From Acuticoccus sp. MNP-M23 (GTDB lineage: Bacteria; Pseudomonadota; Alphaproteobacteria; Rhizobiales; Amorphaceae): a stretch of DNA of 64,000 nt. This document shows positions 9,424 through 17,940 of the stretch, one piece after another (positions within the stretch are counted from its first letter, which is position 1; the number at the start of each line of letters is the position of its first letter). Both the position numbers and the translations under genes were made by a program. The stretch spans positions 4,881,001-4,945,000 of the forward strand of contig NZ_CP133480.1 of assembly GCF_031195445.1 (NCBI RefSeq), read 5' to 3'. Under the pieces are notes generated by a model, which worked only from the letters and a program-made list of their open reading frames with translations, did no database searches and had not been told where the DNA came from.

Positions 9424-10953
9424 ATGGCAGATATCCTGGTCGTAGACGACGAGGAAGACTCGTTCGAGATCGTCCGTTCGTTGCTGGCAGCGGGTGGCCA
9501 CACAGCGACATGGGCGCAAACGCCGGCGGACGCAGTCGCGAAGACCGAGGCAACCCCGTTCGACTGTATCATCGTCGATTATTTCCTCGGCGCTGAGACA
9601 GGTTTCGATCTCATCGCGCAGGTCCAGCGCAGCACGCCGCTTTGCCCGATCCTGCTTCTGACCGGCAGCGGCTCGGAGGATCTGGCGGCATCGTCCATCC
9701 GCCTTGGCGCATCCAACTACCTCAGCAAGGCCGGCCTCACGGCCGAGAAGCTGAACGCAAGCATTGAAGCAGCTCTGGCCGAGGCGGAGGAACGCCGCGC
9801 CGCAGAAGAAGAGCGCGCGTCACAAGCGCGCCGCGGGCGCCTCGAGGCTCTCGGGCAGCTTGCCGGCGGTATTGCCCATGACATCAACAACCTCCTCGCA
9901 TCCGTGCAATACACGCTGGCCTCCGTGCCGTTGGCCGCGCTGCCGGAACCGATCGCGGCCCGCCTGACATCGGCGATGGGGACTTTGCAGGGAGGCGCCA
10001 GGCTCACGGATCGGTTGACCGCATTCGCGGCCGACCGGCCGGGAACCGCCGAACCCTGCCCCCTCGCCGAAATGATCGAGTCCGTGAGCGCGTCGGTCAC
10101 CAGCCTCCTCGGCACCGGCATCGCCCTCCGAAAAGACATTGACGATCAAGACGCTCAGGTTCTGTGCGATCCAAAGCAGTTGGAGCATGCGCTGGTAAAC
10201 CTGATCCTGAATTCGCGCCATGCCATCCAGAGCTCAGGGCGCGGCAGCCAGATCAAGATTTCTGCCCGCAAGGCCGAGGCGCACTCCGCCTACTTGCTTG
10301 CCGTCGAAGACGACGGACCCGGCATGGCGGCAGATGTCGCCGCCAGTTCGATCGACCCGTATTTCACCACAAAGCCCAGGGGCACGTCGACAGGCCTTGG
10401 CCTGTCGACGGTGTACGGCTTCGTTCAGCAGGCTGGCGGCAAATTCGATCTCGTGACCGAGGAAGGGCGCGGCACGAAGGTGTCGTTCACATTGCCCGGC
10501 GCCGTGGCTGAGCGGCGAGATCCTCCCCCCACGGTCCCGCTTCGGGTTTCGCGCGACGCTACTGCCGAAAACCCGCAGAGCGCGCCCCGGATTCTTCTTG
10601 TCGAGGATGACATCATATTGCGGTCGGGCATGGCTTTAACTCTGGAACAATTTGGATACCAGCTCGTCGAGGCTGGCACAGCAGAAGAATGTATCGGCCT
10701 TGTCAACGACGAAGACAGTATAGACGTTATGGTGACCGATATACACCTCGGCGATGGAATGAATGGATTTGAACTGGCTCGGAAAATCCGTGATTCATGG
10801 GCGGATATCGGGATCATCTATATGTCCGGATTCACCGGATATAGCAAAGATGAGATGGGTGAAATAAAAGCGCCGCTCATTTCGAAACCATTCATGCCTG
10901 AAACACTCAATTCTCACATACAATCTATATTAGAATCAAGGAATAATATTTAG
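9424..10953 (+). CDS. REC-HisKA-HATPase-REC hybrid kinase
   Basis: This is a cytoplasmic hybrid kinase of 509 residues. The first receiver spans about 3-120 (LVVDDEED, phospho-site CIIVDYFLG). A linker rich in alanine, glutamate and arginine (about 118-140) is probably a coiled coil. The histidine box GGIAHDINNLLASVQ is of the NtrB-like class with HDxNNLL, unlike the HDLK class of the neighbouring kinases. G boxes are VEDDGPGMA and TGLGLSTVYGF. The second receiver (about 390-505) has ILLVEDD, phospho-site VTDIHLGDGMNG and ISKPF. The reading frame drifts to AT-richer codons at the 3' end near the AT-rich gap before the phytochrome gene. Two receivers of different type suggest it integrates and relays phosphate. 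Confidence 0.87.
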   Translation: MADILVVDDEEDSFEIVRSLLAAGGHTATWAQTPADAVAKTEATPFDCIIVDYFLGAETGFDLIAQVQRSTPLCPILLLTGSGSEDLAASSIRLGASNYLSKAGLTAEKLNASIEAALAEAEERRAAEEERASQARRGRLEALGQLAGGIAHDINNLLASVQYTLASVPLAALPEPIAARLTSAMGTLQGGARLTDRLTAFAADRPGTAEPCPLAEMIESVSASVTSLLGTGIALRKDIDDQDAQVLCDPKQLEHALVNLILNSRHAIQSSGRGSQIKISARKAEAHSAYLLAVEDDGPGMAADVAASSIDPYFTTKPRGTSTGLGLSTVYGFVQQAGGKFDLVTEEGRGTKVSFTLPGAVAERRDPPPTVPLRVSRDATAENPQSAPRILLVEDDIILRSGMALTLEQFGYQLVEAGTAEECIGLVNDEDSIDVMVTDIHLGDGMNGFELARKIRDSWADIGIIYMSGFTGYSKDEMGEIKAPLISKPFMPETLNSHIQSILESRNNI

Positions 10954-11132
10954 AATAGTGCAATTTTCAAGTACTCGACAATATTTGAAATGAAACCCGC
11001 ATTTTAATAATTCATATCCAGTTTTATTTGAATAACTATCGAGACTTAAAATAAAATCGCTCAACATAATTCGATCTGGGGCAGCCTGTATCAAGTCAAT
11101 ACTTCCCCTCACCCAAAGATCCGAGGTGTGAA
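10954..11132 (+). promoter_or_regulatory. AT-rich leader in front of the phytochrome gene
   Basis: This 179-bp gap is clearly AT-richer than its surroundings and separates the phytochrome/heme oxygenase pair from the kinase run upstream. It ends with a GAGGTG motif (11123-11128) just before ATG 11133, a plausible ribosome binding site. An independent promoter for the light-sensing pair is inferred from the gap and composition. No exact -35/-10 pair is asserted. Confidence 0.4.
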
Positions 11133-13352
11133 ATGGCCCTATCGCTCTCCCGTTTTTTCGAGCGGACGGAAAATGTTTCGCTAAGCGACTGTGATCTTGA
11201 ACAGGTTCATCTCTGCGGGACAATCCAGCAGGGCACCGGGATGATTGTTCTGGTGGAAGATGACAGTCTTATTTGCGGAGCATCGGAAAATATTGATGCG
11301 TTTTTCGGCCTTTCGGCAACGGAAATTCTCGGCACTCCTCTTAATTCTCTGTCGCCTGAGATAGCCGCGCGGGTCGCCGATCTCGATCGGTCAAACCAGG
11401 TCGCGCACGAAATCCTGGACACGCAAATCGAATCTTCTAGCGCGGTCTACGATATCGTAACCCATACGCACGCTGGACACCGCTTTATCGAGTTCATCCG
11501 CAGCGATACTGCATCGCCGGCAGTCTTGCGCAAACGCCTGCGCAGCTGCGGTTCGGCCTGCTCCAAGATCATGGGAGCCGAGAGCTTTGCAATTGCTTCT
11601 CATCTTGCTGCGACCGCAGTGCAAGAACTCACGGAGATCGACAGGGTCAAGATCTTCAAGTTCCTGCCTGACTGGTCGGGTTCCGTCATCGCCGAGGCCC
11701 GAACGGGCCGATTGCCATCAATGGCGGGAATGCACTTTCCCGATACTGACATTCCAAAGCAGGTCAGAGATTTGATGACCATCATCCCGTACCGTTTCAT
11801 CGGCACGGCCAGTGACGAGAATGTCGCGCTTCAAGCGCTGGCGGAACACGCAAGCGTTTTGGATATGACGTGGTCGATAAGTCGCGCAGTATCGACCATG
11901 CACACTGCCTATCTTCGTAACATGGGCGCTGAAACTTCGTTTTCCTGTAATCTCATCAACAACGGTCAGCTTTGGGGATTGATAGCCTGCCACCATAGCG
12001 AAATGCTTGCCGTGCCGCCGGACAGCTGGTCGCTCGCGCAGGAAATCTCGACCGCCCTCATGCTGCGATACGATCAGACACAGCGCACCGAAACCGCCAA
12101 CATGATTACCCAGCTGCGGCGGATAGAAAGCGAGTTCGCCGCAGAATTGCGTCAGACCGGCAACATCGAGAATGTGGTTGTCACGCTGGTTCCGGTCCTG
12201 CGGAATTTCCTGCGGGCTGATGGCTTTGCCTTTCTGTTCGGTCAAAATCTCTACACATCGGGCGAGACGCCGCCGGACAGCTTTATCCGCGATCTGATGC
12301 GCTGGATAAATGAAAACACAAGCGGCAAAGATCAATTTCAGACGATTTCTCTACAAAACGAATATCCGGCAGCGGCAGAATATAAGGATGTTGCCTGCGG
12401 AGTTCTTGCGCAACCGATTGTGGTGCACCGGGTGTGTCAGCTTCTCTGGTTTCGCGGCCCGATCACCCGGCGGATTGCCTGGGCGGGGCGTCCGGATGCG
12501 AAGGTGATTGCCGATCCCGAAACCGGGCTGACGCTCGGGCCAAGACAATCCTTTGACAGGTGGATCGCAGAGCACAGAGACCAGAGCCTTCCGTGGAAGG
12601 AAGCTGAACTCCAGGCCGCCCGCGAAATCTTCCAGGAGTTTCTCGACATTGTCTCGTCACAGCTTCTCTTGAGAGATGAGAACGCATCCCTGCGCCGGTT
12701 CGCACACATGGCGGCCCACGATATCAAGTCGCCATTACGCGGAATTACATCAGCACTGACCTGGATGGAAGAAGACAAGGGCGATGAGGACAGTATCAGG
12801 GAGCATCGCGAATTGGCGGCGCTACAAGCGCGAAAATTACAGCGACTGACCGAAAGCCTGCTCGAAATGTCTGTGCTTCGGGAGCAGGCTCCGACTTTCG
12901 AGCCGGTGAACCTCGCGACACTGGTGGCTGATGCCTGCGAGTTGATGAAGCAGGACATCCGCTTGGCGGACGCCAGTATCACGACGGGCACGCTCCCGGT
13001 TTGCAACTGCGCGCCAGACCTTCTGGTCAGGATCTTCCTCAACCTCATCGGAAATGCTCTTAAATACGCAAAATCCGATAGCCCGCTTCGGTTGAAAGTC
13101 GAAGCCGAAGAAACGGACTCTCATCACCTCATCGTTGTCACGGACAACGGACCCGGCATTCCCGATATCTATGCGGAGCGAATATTCGAGCCATCGAAAC
13201 GCCTTGTGCACGACTGCGATGCCGAAGGGTCCGGGTTCGGCTTGTCGATCTGCGCCGAGATCGCGAAGTTGCACGGCGGCAGAATTTTTCTCGACACGTC
13301 TTGCAATGACGGCGCAAAATTCGTGCTCGAACTGCCCAAGTCCGCACAATGA
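11133..13352 (+). CDS. bphP: Bacteriophytochrome histidine kinase (PAS-GAF-PHY-HisKA-HATPase)
   Basis: The 739-residue protein senses red/far-red light through a bilin chromophore. The PAS domain (about 15-115) carries Cys20 in LSDCDLEQVH, the position to which biliverdin is attached in bacteriophytochromes. GAF (about 130-310) has the chromophore-contact motif FPDTDIPKQ with Asp206, His257 in MHTAYLRNMG and His287 in LIACHH. PHY (about 320-500) has the tongue motif PRQSF at 470-474. The kinase has the H box MAAHDIKSPLR (His529) and G boxes TDNGPGIP and GSGFGLSIC. Odd features: the usual PASDIP is PDTDIP, and the loop after the attachment cysteine reads LCGTIQQGTG, giving a second cysteine at residue 28 where proline is usual. 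The stop overlaps the heme oxygenase start (ATGA). Confidence 0.93.
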   Translation: MALSLSRFFERTENVSLSDCDLEQVHLCGTIQQGTGMIVLVEDDSLICGASENIDAFFGLSATEILGTPLNSLSPEIAARVADLDRSNQVAHEILDTQIESSSAVYDIVTHTHAGHRFIEFIRSDTASPAVLRKRLRSCGSACSKIMGAESFAIASHLAATAVQELTEIDRVKIFKFLPDWSGSVIAEARTGRLPSMAGMHFPDTDIPKQVRDLMTIIPYRFIGTASDENVALQALAEHASVLDMTWSISRAVSTMHTAYLRNMGAETSFSCNLINNGQLWGLIACHHSEMLAVPPDSWSLAQEISTALMLRYDQTQRTETANMITQLRRIESEFAAELRQTGNIENVVVTLVPVLRNFLRADGFAFLFGQNLYTSGETPPDSFIRDLMRWINENTSGKDQFQTISLQNEYPAAAEYKDVACGVLAQPIVVHRVCQLLWFRGPITRRIAWAGRPDAKVIADPETGLTLGPRQSFDRWIAEHRDQSLPWKEAELQAAREIFQEFLDIVSSQLLLRDENASLRRFAHMAAHDIKSPLRGITSALTWMEEDKGDEDSIREHRELAALQARKLQRLTESLLEMSVLREQAPTFEPVNLATLVADACELMKQDIRLADASITTGTLPVCNCAPDLLVRIFLNLIGNALKYAKSDSPLRLKVEAEETDSHHLIVVTDNGPGIPDIYAERIFEPSKRLVHDCDAEGSGFGLSICAEIAKLHGGRIFLDTSCNDGAKFVLELPKSAQ

Positions 13353-13915
13353 CAAGTTCAGGCGCCCGCTCGAACAATAGTGTCCGGCACCGTCTTCGCG
13401 CCGCCACGGAGGATTTGCATCAGGGCCTTCATCGCCACCCGCTCCTGTCGCGGTTGCTGGCAGCGGACCTGACAATCGACGAGCTGAGAGCGTGCGCTGC
13501 CGTGTCTTTCGCTGCGATCGAAATTGTTGAGGCCGAGCGTGCACGACGTGCCATCTGGCCGGAGCTGTCGCTAGCGGACCGCCTGTCAGTGTTGCGCATG
13601 GAGTCAGACCGCAGAAACGAGGCGTCGCTGGCCGATGGTGGCGCGCTGATCGAGGGCGAGCCGGAACTTCTCGGCGCCCTTTATGTGGTTCACGGCTCCG
13701 CCATCGGCGGCGGTATCCTCTTCAAGAGGGTTGGCAAGCTCTTTCCGGAGGTCGCAAGATCCGTCTTTCAACCGCAGGATCCTGCTGCGTGGAAATATTT
13801 GTGCACATTGATCGAGTCGTTGCCAGAAGCGGTTGTGGAGCGATGTGTACGAGGGGCGACTACACTCTTCAATTATTACCGGAAAGTCGCTGATTTCCAT
13901 ACCGAGCATGTATGA
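13349..13915 (+). CDS. bphO: Heme oxygenase (biliverdin-producing)
   Basis: The 188-residue protein matches the bacterial heme oxygenase family in length and motifs. ATEDLHQGLH near residues 19-28 contains the likely proximal heme-ligand histidine (His24). GALYVVHGSAIGGGIL near 110-125 is the distal-helix region with its flexible glycines. The enzyme opens heme to biliverdin, iron and CO. The 4-bp overlap with the phytochrome gene indicates that it supplies the photoreceptor's chromophore, a well-known BphO-BphP pairing. The cytoplasmic location is inferred from the lack of a signal peptide. Confidence 0.9.
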   Translation: MTSSGARSNNSVRHRLRAATEDLHQGLHRHPLLSRLLAADLTIDELRACAAVSFAAIEIVEAERARRAIWPELSLADRLSVLRMESDRRNEASLADGGALIEGEPELLGALYVVHGSAIGGGILFKRVGKLFPEVARSVFQPQDPAAWKYLCTLIESLPEAVVERCVRGATTLFNYYRKVADFHTEHV

Positions 13916-13950
13916 CGCCCTACATTCCGTTGATTCGAATGTATTTGGCG
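13916..13950 (+). terminator. Imperfect hairpin after heme oxygenase gene
   Basis: TACATTC (13921-13927) pairs with GAATGTA (13937-13943) around a 9-nt loop, and CGCC (13916-13919) can pair with GGCG (13947-13950) across an asymmetric bulge. It sits directly behind the stop codon at 13915. There is no following T run, so a transcription terminator is only a guess. The rest of the gap up to 14192 shows no supported gene. Confidence 0.35.
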
Positions 13951-14192
13951 CAATCACAGAAAATATTTATGCCTAGGAGCGACGGACCGGCCAAAGCAGC
14001 GGCAGAGATGCGCGGGTCTCCCTCGCGATGACGTTCCCTGCTAAAGCCACACAACTGAGCCCATGTCCGAGCCTTCCGCCGGGCTTCCGGAAAGCAGGCT
14101 CCATGACCGTCAGCGGGATAGGCGACGCCTTCAGGAAGCCTGGCCGGCGGGCCCTTGATGCGCGGTGGGCGCACTCGAAAGCCGCAACAGCC

Positions 14193-17100
14193 CTACCAGC
14201 GCACGGTGGCGCCGATCCGCCCGCCAAGCGCGTGGCCCGAATAATCATCGATCCGGACATCATAGTCGCCGGACGCGAAGAGGCTCACCCTGTCGGACAA
14301 TGCAATCGACGCGCCGAGGCCAAGCTGCACACGGGTCCCGCCGAGCCCCGAATCGAACGAGACGGGATTGGCGCCGCCGAGACCCTCAAATGTGACCTGC
14401 GAACCATCGCCGAAAGCGTGCCAGAGATTTGTCCGCGCCCAGCCAGTCAACACTTCGCCTGTCGGAAGCGTCCAGTCACGGCTCAGGCGTGCGCCGATCC
14501 GGCCGAAAACGTCGTTCGCCGCGTCGAAATTGATGCGCCCGTAGCTGTCTGCCCCATTGTCCATTGAGAGCATCTGATAGACGAGCTGCGCCTGCGGTTC
14601 GACGGCAAAGCCTTCGCCAAGGTCGAAACGGTAGCCGGCCTCCAGAGAACCGATCATGCCGAAGCCATCATTCTCCAGCGTTTCGCCGAGGTTCGAGCGC
14701 GCGCGGGCGTTGTCGTAGAAGGTGCCCTGGAGGACGGCGTCGAGACGGAAGCCGCTTGCCTGCTCATGGTTGAAGTAGGCGCCGAATGAATAGGCGTCCA
14801 TCGAGACCTTGCCGGCCGGGCCATCATAGACGGCATCCACCGTGCCGTGGATCTGGCCCGAGCCGACATAAAAGCCGACCAGATTTTGCACCGTGTCGCC
14901 CGGCTGCGACAGGCGATGATCATAGCCGGCCTGAAACCCTGCGAGATTATAATCGTAGCCCGGCCCGTCGTTCCGGAAGCGGTTCAGCCGCTCCGCCGCG
15001 GTGCCGCCGCCGCCCCCCCGGCTGCCGGTCTCACCGATCGCGCGGCCCCAGGCGGTGCTATGATTGCCCGGCAAACGGGCCGAGATGCGTTCGTCGCGCG
15101 TGCCGAGAATGGCAAGACCATATTGCGAAGCGATGGCGGGGAGCGCGGTATCCACGGCAACTTCCGGCCTGAAATCGGGCAGCGCGCCGGGTCCGGTCAT
15201 GCCGCCATGCGTCGAACGCAGGTACCAGTCGTCGCGCCGCGCTGCGCTGCCGCGGTAAAGCCCGTATTCGAACGCGCCGCTTGCGACACGGTTTGCGAGG
15301 GTGAACGCGCTCTGCGTCGTCTGACCGCCATTGGCCGTCTCGATCAGCCTGATGCCGTTGCCCTTGGTGAGCCCACCATCGCCGAAAGGCGCCAGAACAA
15401 CGCGGGTCTCTCCGCGTGCCAGTCCGCCATCGACGATGAGGCGGTCGGCCGCGCCCCCTGCCCCCAGCTGCGCGTTCATGACCAGCGCGCCACCGGCACC
15501 GGCATAATTGCCGACGGTCAGGCTCTGGAAGCCAGCGCCGGCCGGCGGCGCAAACGCAACCGTGCTCCCGGCATTCACCAGATTGTCGACCTGCGAACGC
15601 AGCCCCGTCCCGGCGGCGGGAAGCATCCATGCGCTGCCGTCCGCCAGTGTCAGGTCGATGCGGGCGTTGGCGGAGCGGGTGATCGCGCCGTTCAGCGCCG
15701 AACCGGACGCCGTCAGCGCCAACGCGGTTCCGTCTGCCATGACGACCGGGCCGTTCGACGCTGAAAGCGTGCTGTCGGTCAGGGAGAGCGTATTTTGCGT
15801 CAATGGTCGGGCGGCATTGCGGCGGCGCCTAAGCCCGTTTGGAGAGAGCGCCGCGACCGCCGCCGAAGACGTGCCCAACACAGAAACGTCCAACCCGGCG
15901 AGGGCGATCTGCGCCCCCTCGCCCAGCACGATGGCGTGGGCATCAGCGCCTCGCGTCATCACTGAGCCGCCGTTGAGCGCGACATCGGCCCCCGCCCCGT
16001 AGGCGAGCACGCCATAGCTGCCCGGCGCAATGGTCTCGACGGCAAGGTCCGTCCCCCGCATTTTCGCAGCGCCGTCGACGCCCGAGACATTGAGGCCCAT
16101 GCCGGCGCCACTGAGCGCAATCCGGCTGTCCGCGAGATCGACCGAGCCGTCCGCTTCGACCCACACGCCATCGCCGCTGGAAAGGTCGACATCGACGCCT
16201 TTGCCCCGGATCGTCGCGGGCGCATTGCCGCCCGCATGAAGGCCCGCCAGCGCCGTGCCTTTGATGTTGGCGTCGATCAGCTCGGCGACCGCGTTGTCCC
16301 GCGCATCGACACCGATGCCGCTGACCTCGTCGCCAGCCATCATGATGTTCACGTTGCGAAGGGAGAGTGAGGCGGTCCCCTGCGGTGCGGCCAGGAAAGC
16401 GCCGTCGCCGCCGGTCGAGGCAGTGATGTCGCCGCCACGGCCGAGCGTCACGCGGCCATCGCCAACATAGATGGCAGGCACATAGTCCTGCATCGGCTCC
16501 AGCGTCACCCAGCCATTTGCAGTGGCGGAACCGCCATCGTCGGCATAGACCGCGGCGCGGGTGCGAAACGGTCCGCTGACGAGCCCGGTCCACACGGTGC
16601 CGGCGTCGACAACCACGCGCCGGCGATTGCCCGCGACCTGACGCTGGGTGTCCGGTTCGGTCCAGTCCAGAACATCCAGCAGCTCTTTGAACAGGTCGGC
16701 CGGCGCGTTCCCGTCGCCGGGATTGCTGGCGTTCAGCAAAATGGTGATCGTGCGGTCGTTCGCCCGGTCGTACATCACCAGCGCCTCGAAGCCGAGACCG
16801 TTGCCGGTGTGCCCGATATAGCCGGAGATCTCGCCCATGCCGAAGCCGTAGCTGTCATATTCCGGGCTTTGCGGATCGGCCGCGGTGGAGCCGAACGATT
16901 TCAGCCGTTCGACGAAATCACGCCGGTCGATCAGCTCTCCGCTGCCCACCGCCTTGCCCCAGCGCTCCAGGTCCGAAAGGACCCCCACCAAAGCGCCCGA
17001 AGCCCCGGCGCCGGACGCATTGAAGTCGGAAAGCGATTGGGGGCCCTCGCCATCACCGGCATCGACATAGCCAACGGCGTTCGGCGTCGGCATCGCGCCC

Positions 17101-17807
17101 GCGCCCTGATTGACCACCGAGCTCAGGCCCAGCCGTCTGGAGATCCGGCGCCGGACCTCCTCCGACCAGTCATTGCCTGTGGCAGCCGAGATCACCTGGC
17201 CAAGGAGCACGGTGTTGCTGTTGGAATATTCGTAGGAGGTGCCAGGCTCGAACTCGAGCGGCTGGTCGACGGCGTAGGAGAGCAGTTCCTCGGCGGTCCA
17301 GGCCCTGCCCGGGTCCGCCAGCAACTCCGTGATGAAGGCGGACGACCGCGTGTAGTTGAAGAGCCCCGAGCGCATCTGCGCAAGCTCGCGGATCGTCATC
17401 TCGTCGCCGCCCGGCACCCCGCTGACATATTTGCCGACCGGATCGTCGAGCCCGACAAGCCCCTCTTCCGCCAGCTGCAGAACGACCGTGGTGACGAACG
17501 ATTTGGTCACGCTGCGGTAGGCGAAAATGGTGCCGGCCGTTGGCGGGGCGCCGGTTGCGACATTCGCCGTGCCGGAATTCGACGTCCACCGCACATCACC
17601 CTGGCGGATGGAGACTGCGGCGCCGGGAATGCGCTTGGCAATCAGCGCCTGATCGATGGCAACCTGGATCTCTGCCGCAGTGGTGGGGTTTGCCCAGGGC
17701 ACACCGCCCGGTGCTTGCGCAAACGCTGACGTCGCGTGCGCGGAGACGATCAAAAGCGCGGCGACTGTTGAAAACAACCGTCCCCGTGAAGTGCAGTTGC
17801 AGCCCAC
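14193..17807 (-). CDS. Serine hydrolase (beta-lactamase fold) fused to an autotransporter
   Basis: The 1,204-residue product starts at a GTG (17807) with a signal peptide (about 1-30, ending ATSAFA). Residues about 40-395 form a beta-lactamase/PBP-like serine hydrolase: SVTK at 99-102 (nucleophile motif SxxK), YSN at 194-196 and HTG at 333-335, the pattern of class C beta-lactamases, D-Ala-D-Ala peptidases and esterases. Residues about 400-900 are a glycine/alanine-rich repetitive passenger of beta-helix type (GDGAFLAAPQG, GVDVDLSSGDGVW). Residues about 930-1204 are an autotransporter beta-barrel ending in a terminal tryptophan (GGRIGATVRW). The protein should therefore export its own hydrolase to the cell surface (type Va secretion). 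The substrate is unknown; all three catalytic motifs are intact. It is flanked by unrelated genes and has its own transcription unit. Confidence 0.88.
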   Translation of the reverse strand: MGCNCTSRGRLFSTVAALLIVSAHATSAFAQAPGGVPWANPTTAAEIQVAIDQALIAKRIPGAAVSIRQGDVRWTSNSGTANVATGAPPTAGTIFAYRSVTKSFVTTVVLQLAEEGLVGLDDPVGKYVSGVPGGDEMTIRELAQMRSGLFNYTRSSAFITELLADPGRAWTAEELLSYAVDQPLEFEPGTSYEYSNSNTVLLGQVISAATGNDWSEEVRRRISRRLGLSSVVNQGAGAMPTPNAVGYVDAGDGEGPQSLSDFNASGAGASGALVGVLSDLERWGKAVGSGELIDRRDFVERLKSFGSTAADPQSPEYDSYGFGMGEISGYIGHTGNGLGFEALVMYDRANDRTITILLNASNPGDGNAPADLFKELLDVLDWTEPDTQRQVAGNRRRVVVDAGTVWTGLVSGPFRTRAAVYADDGGSATANGWVTLEPMQDYVPAIYVGDGRVTLGRGGDITASTGGDGAFLAAPQGTASLSLRNVNIMMAGDEVSGIGVDARDNAVAELIDANIKGTALAGLHAGGNAPATIRGKGVDVDLSSGDGVWVEADGSVDLADSRIALSGAGMGLNVSGVDGAAKMRGTDLAVETIAPGSYGVLAYGAGADVALNGGSVMTRGADAHAIVLGEGAQIALAGLDVSVLGTSSAAVAALSPNGLRRRRNAARPLTQNTLSLTDSTLSASNGPVVMADGTALALTASGSALNGAITRSANARIDLTLADGSAWMLPAAGTGLRSQVDNLVNAGSTVAFAPPAGAGFQSLTVGNYAGAGGALVMNAQLGAGGAADRLIVDGGLARGETRVVLAPFGDGGLTKGNGIRLIETANGGQTTQSAFTLANRVASGAFEYGLYRGSAARRDDWYLRSTHGGMTGPGALPDFRPEVAVDTALPAIASQYGLAILGTRDERISARLPGNHSTAWGRAIGETGSRGGGGGTAAERLNRFRNDGPGYDYNLAGFQAGYDHRLSQPGDTVQNLVGFYVGSGQIHGTVDAVYDGPAGKVSMDAYSFGAYFNHEQASGFRLDAVLQGTFYDNARARSNLGETLENDGFGMIGSLEAGYRFDLGEGFAVEPQAQLVYQMLSMDNGADSYGRINFDAANDVFGRIGARLSRDWTLPTGEVLTGWARTNLWHAFGDGSQVTFEGLGGANPVSFDSGLGGTRVQLGLGASIALSDRVSLFASGDYDVRIDDYSGHALGGRIGATVRW

Positions 17808-17940
17808 CCTGGCCCCCGGAAGCGTGATTTTTCGTGACCGTCACGCTATCAGCGTCACATCAGAAATCTAGACCCGGTGTTGCAGCCAATGCATCGCGCG
17901 CCCGGAGTGTTGCAGCGAGGCCAAAGGACGGCCCCGCCCC

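Noticed and set aside
14847..15764. Plus-strand frame of 305 codons inside the autotransporter gene
   Set aside because: It lacks motifs and lies fully within a well-supported minus-strand gene.
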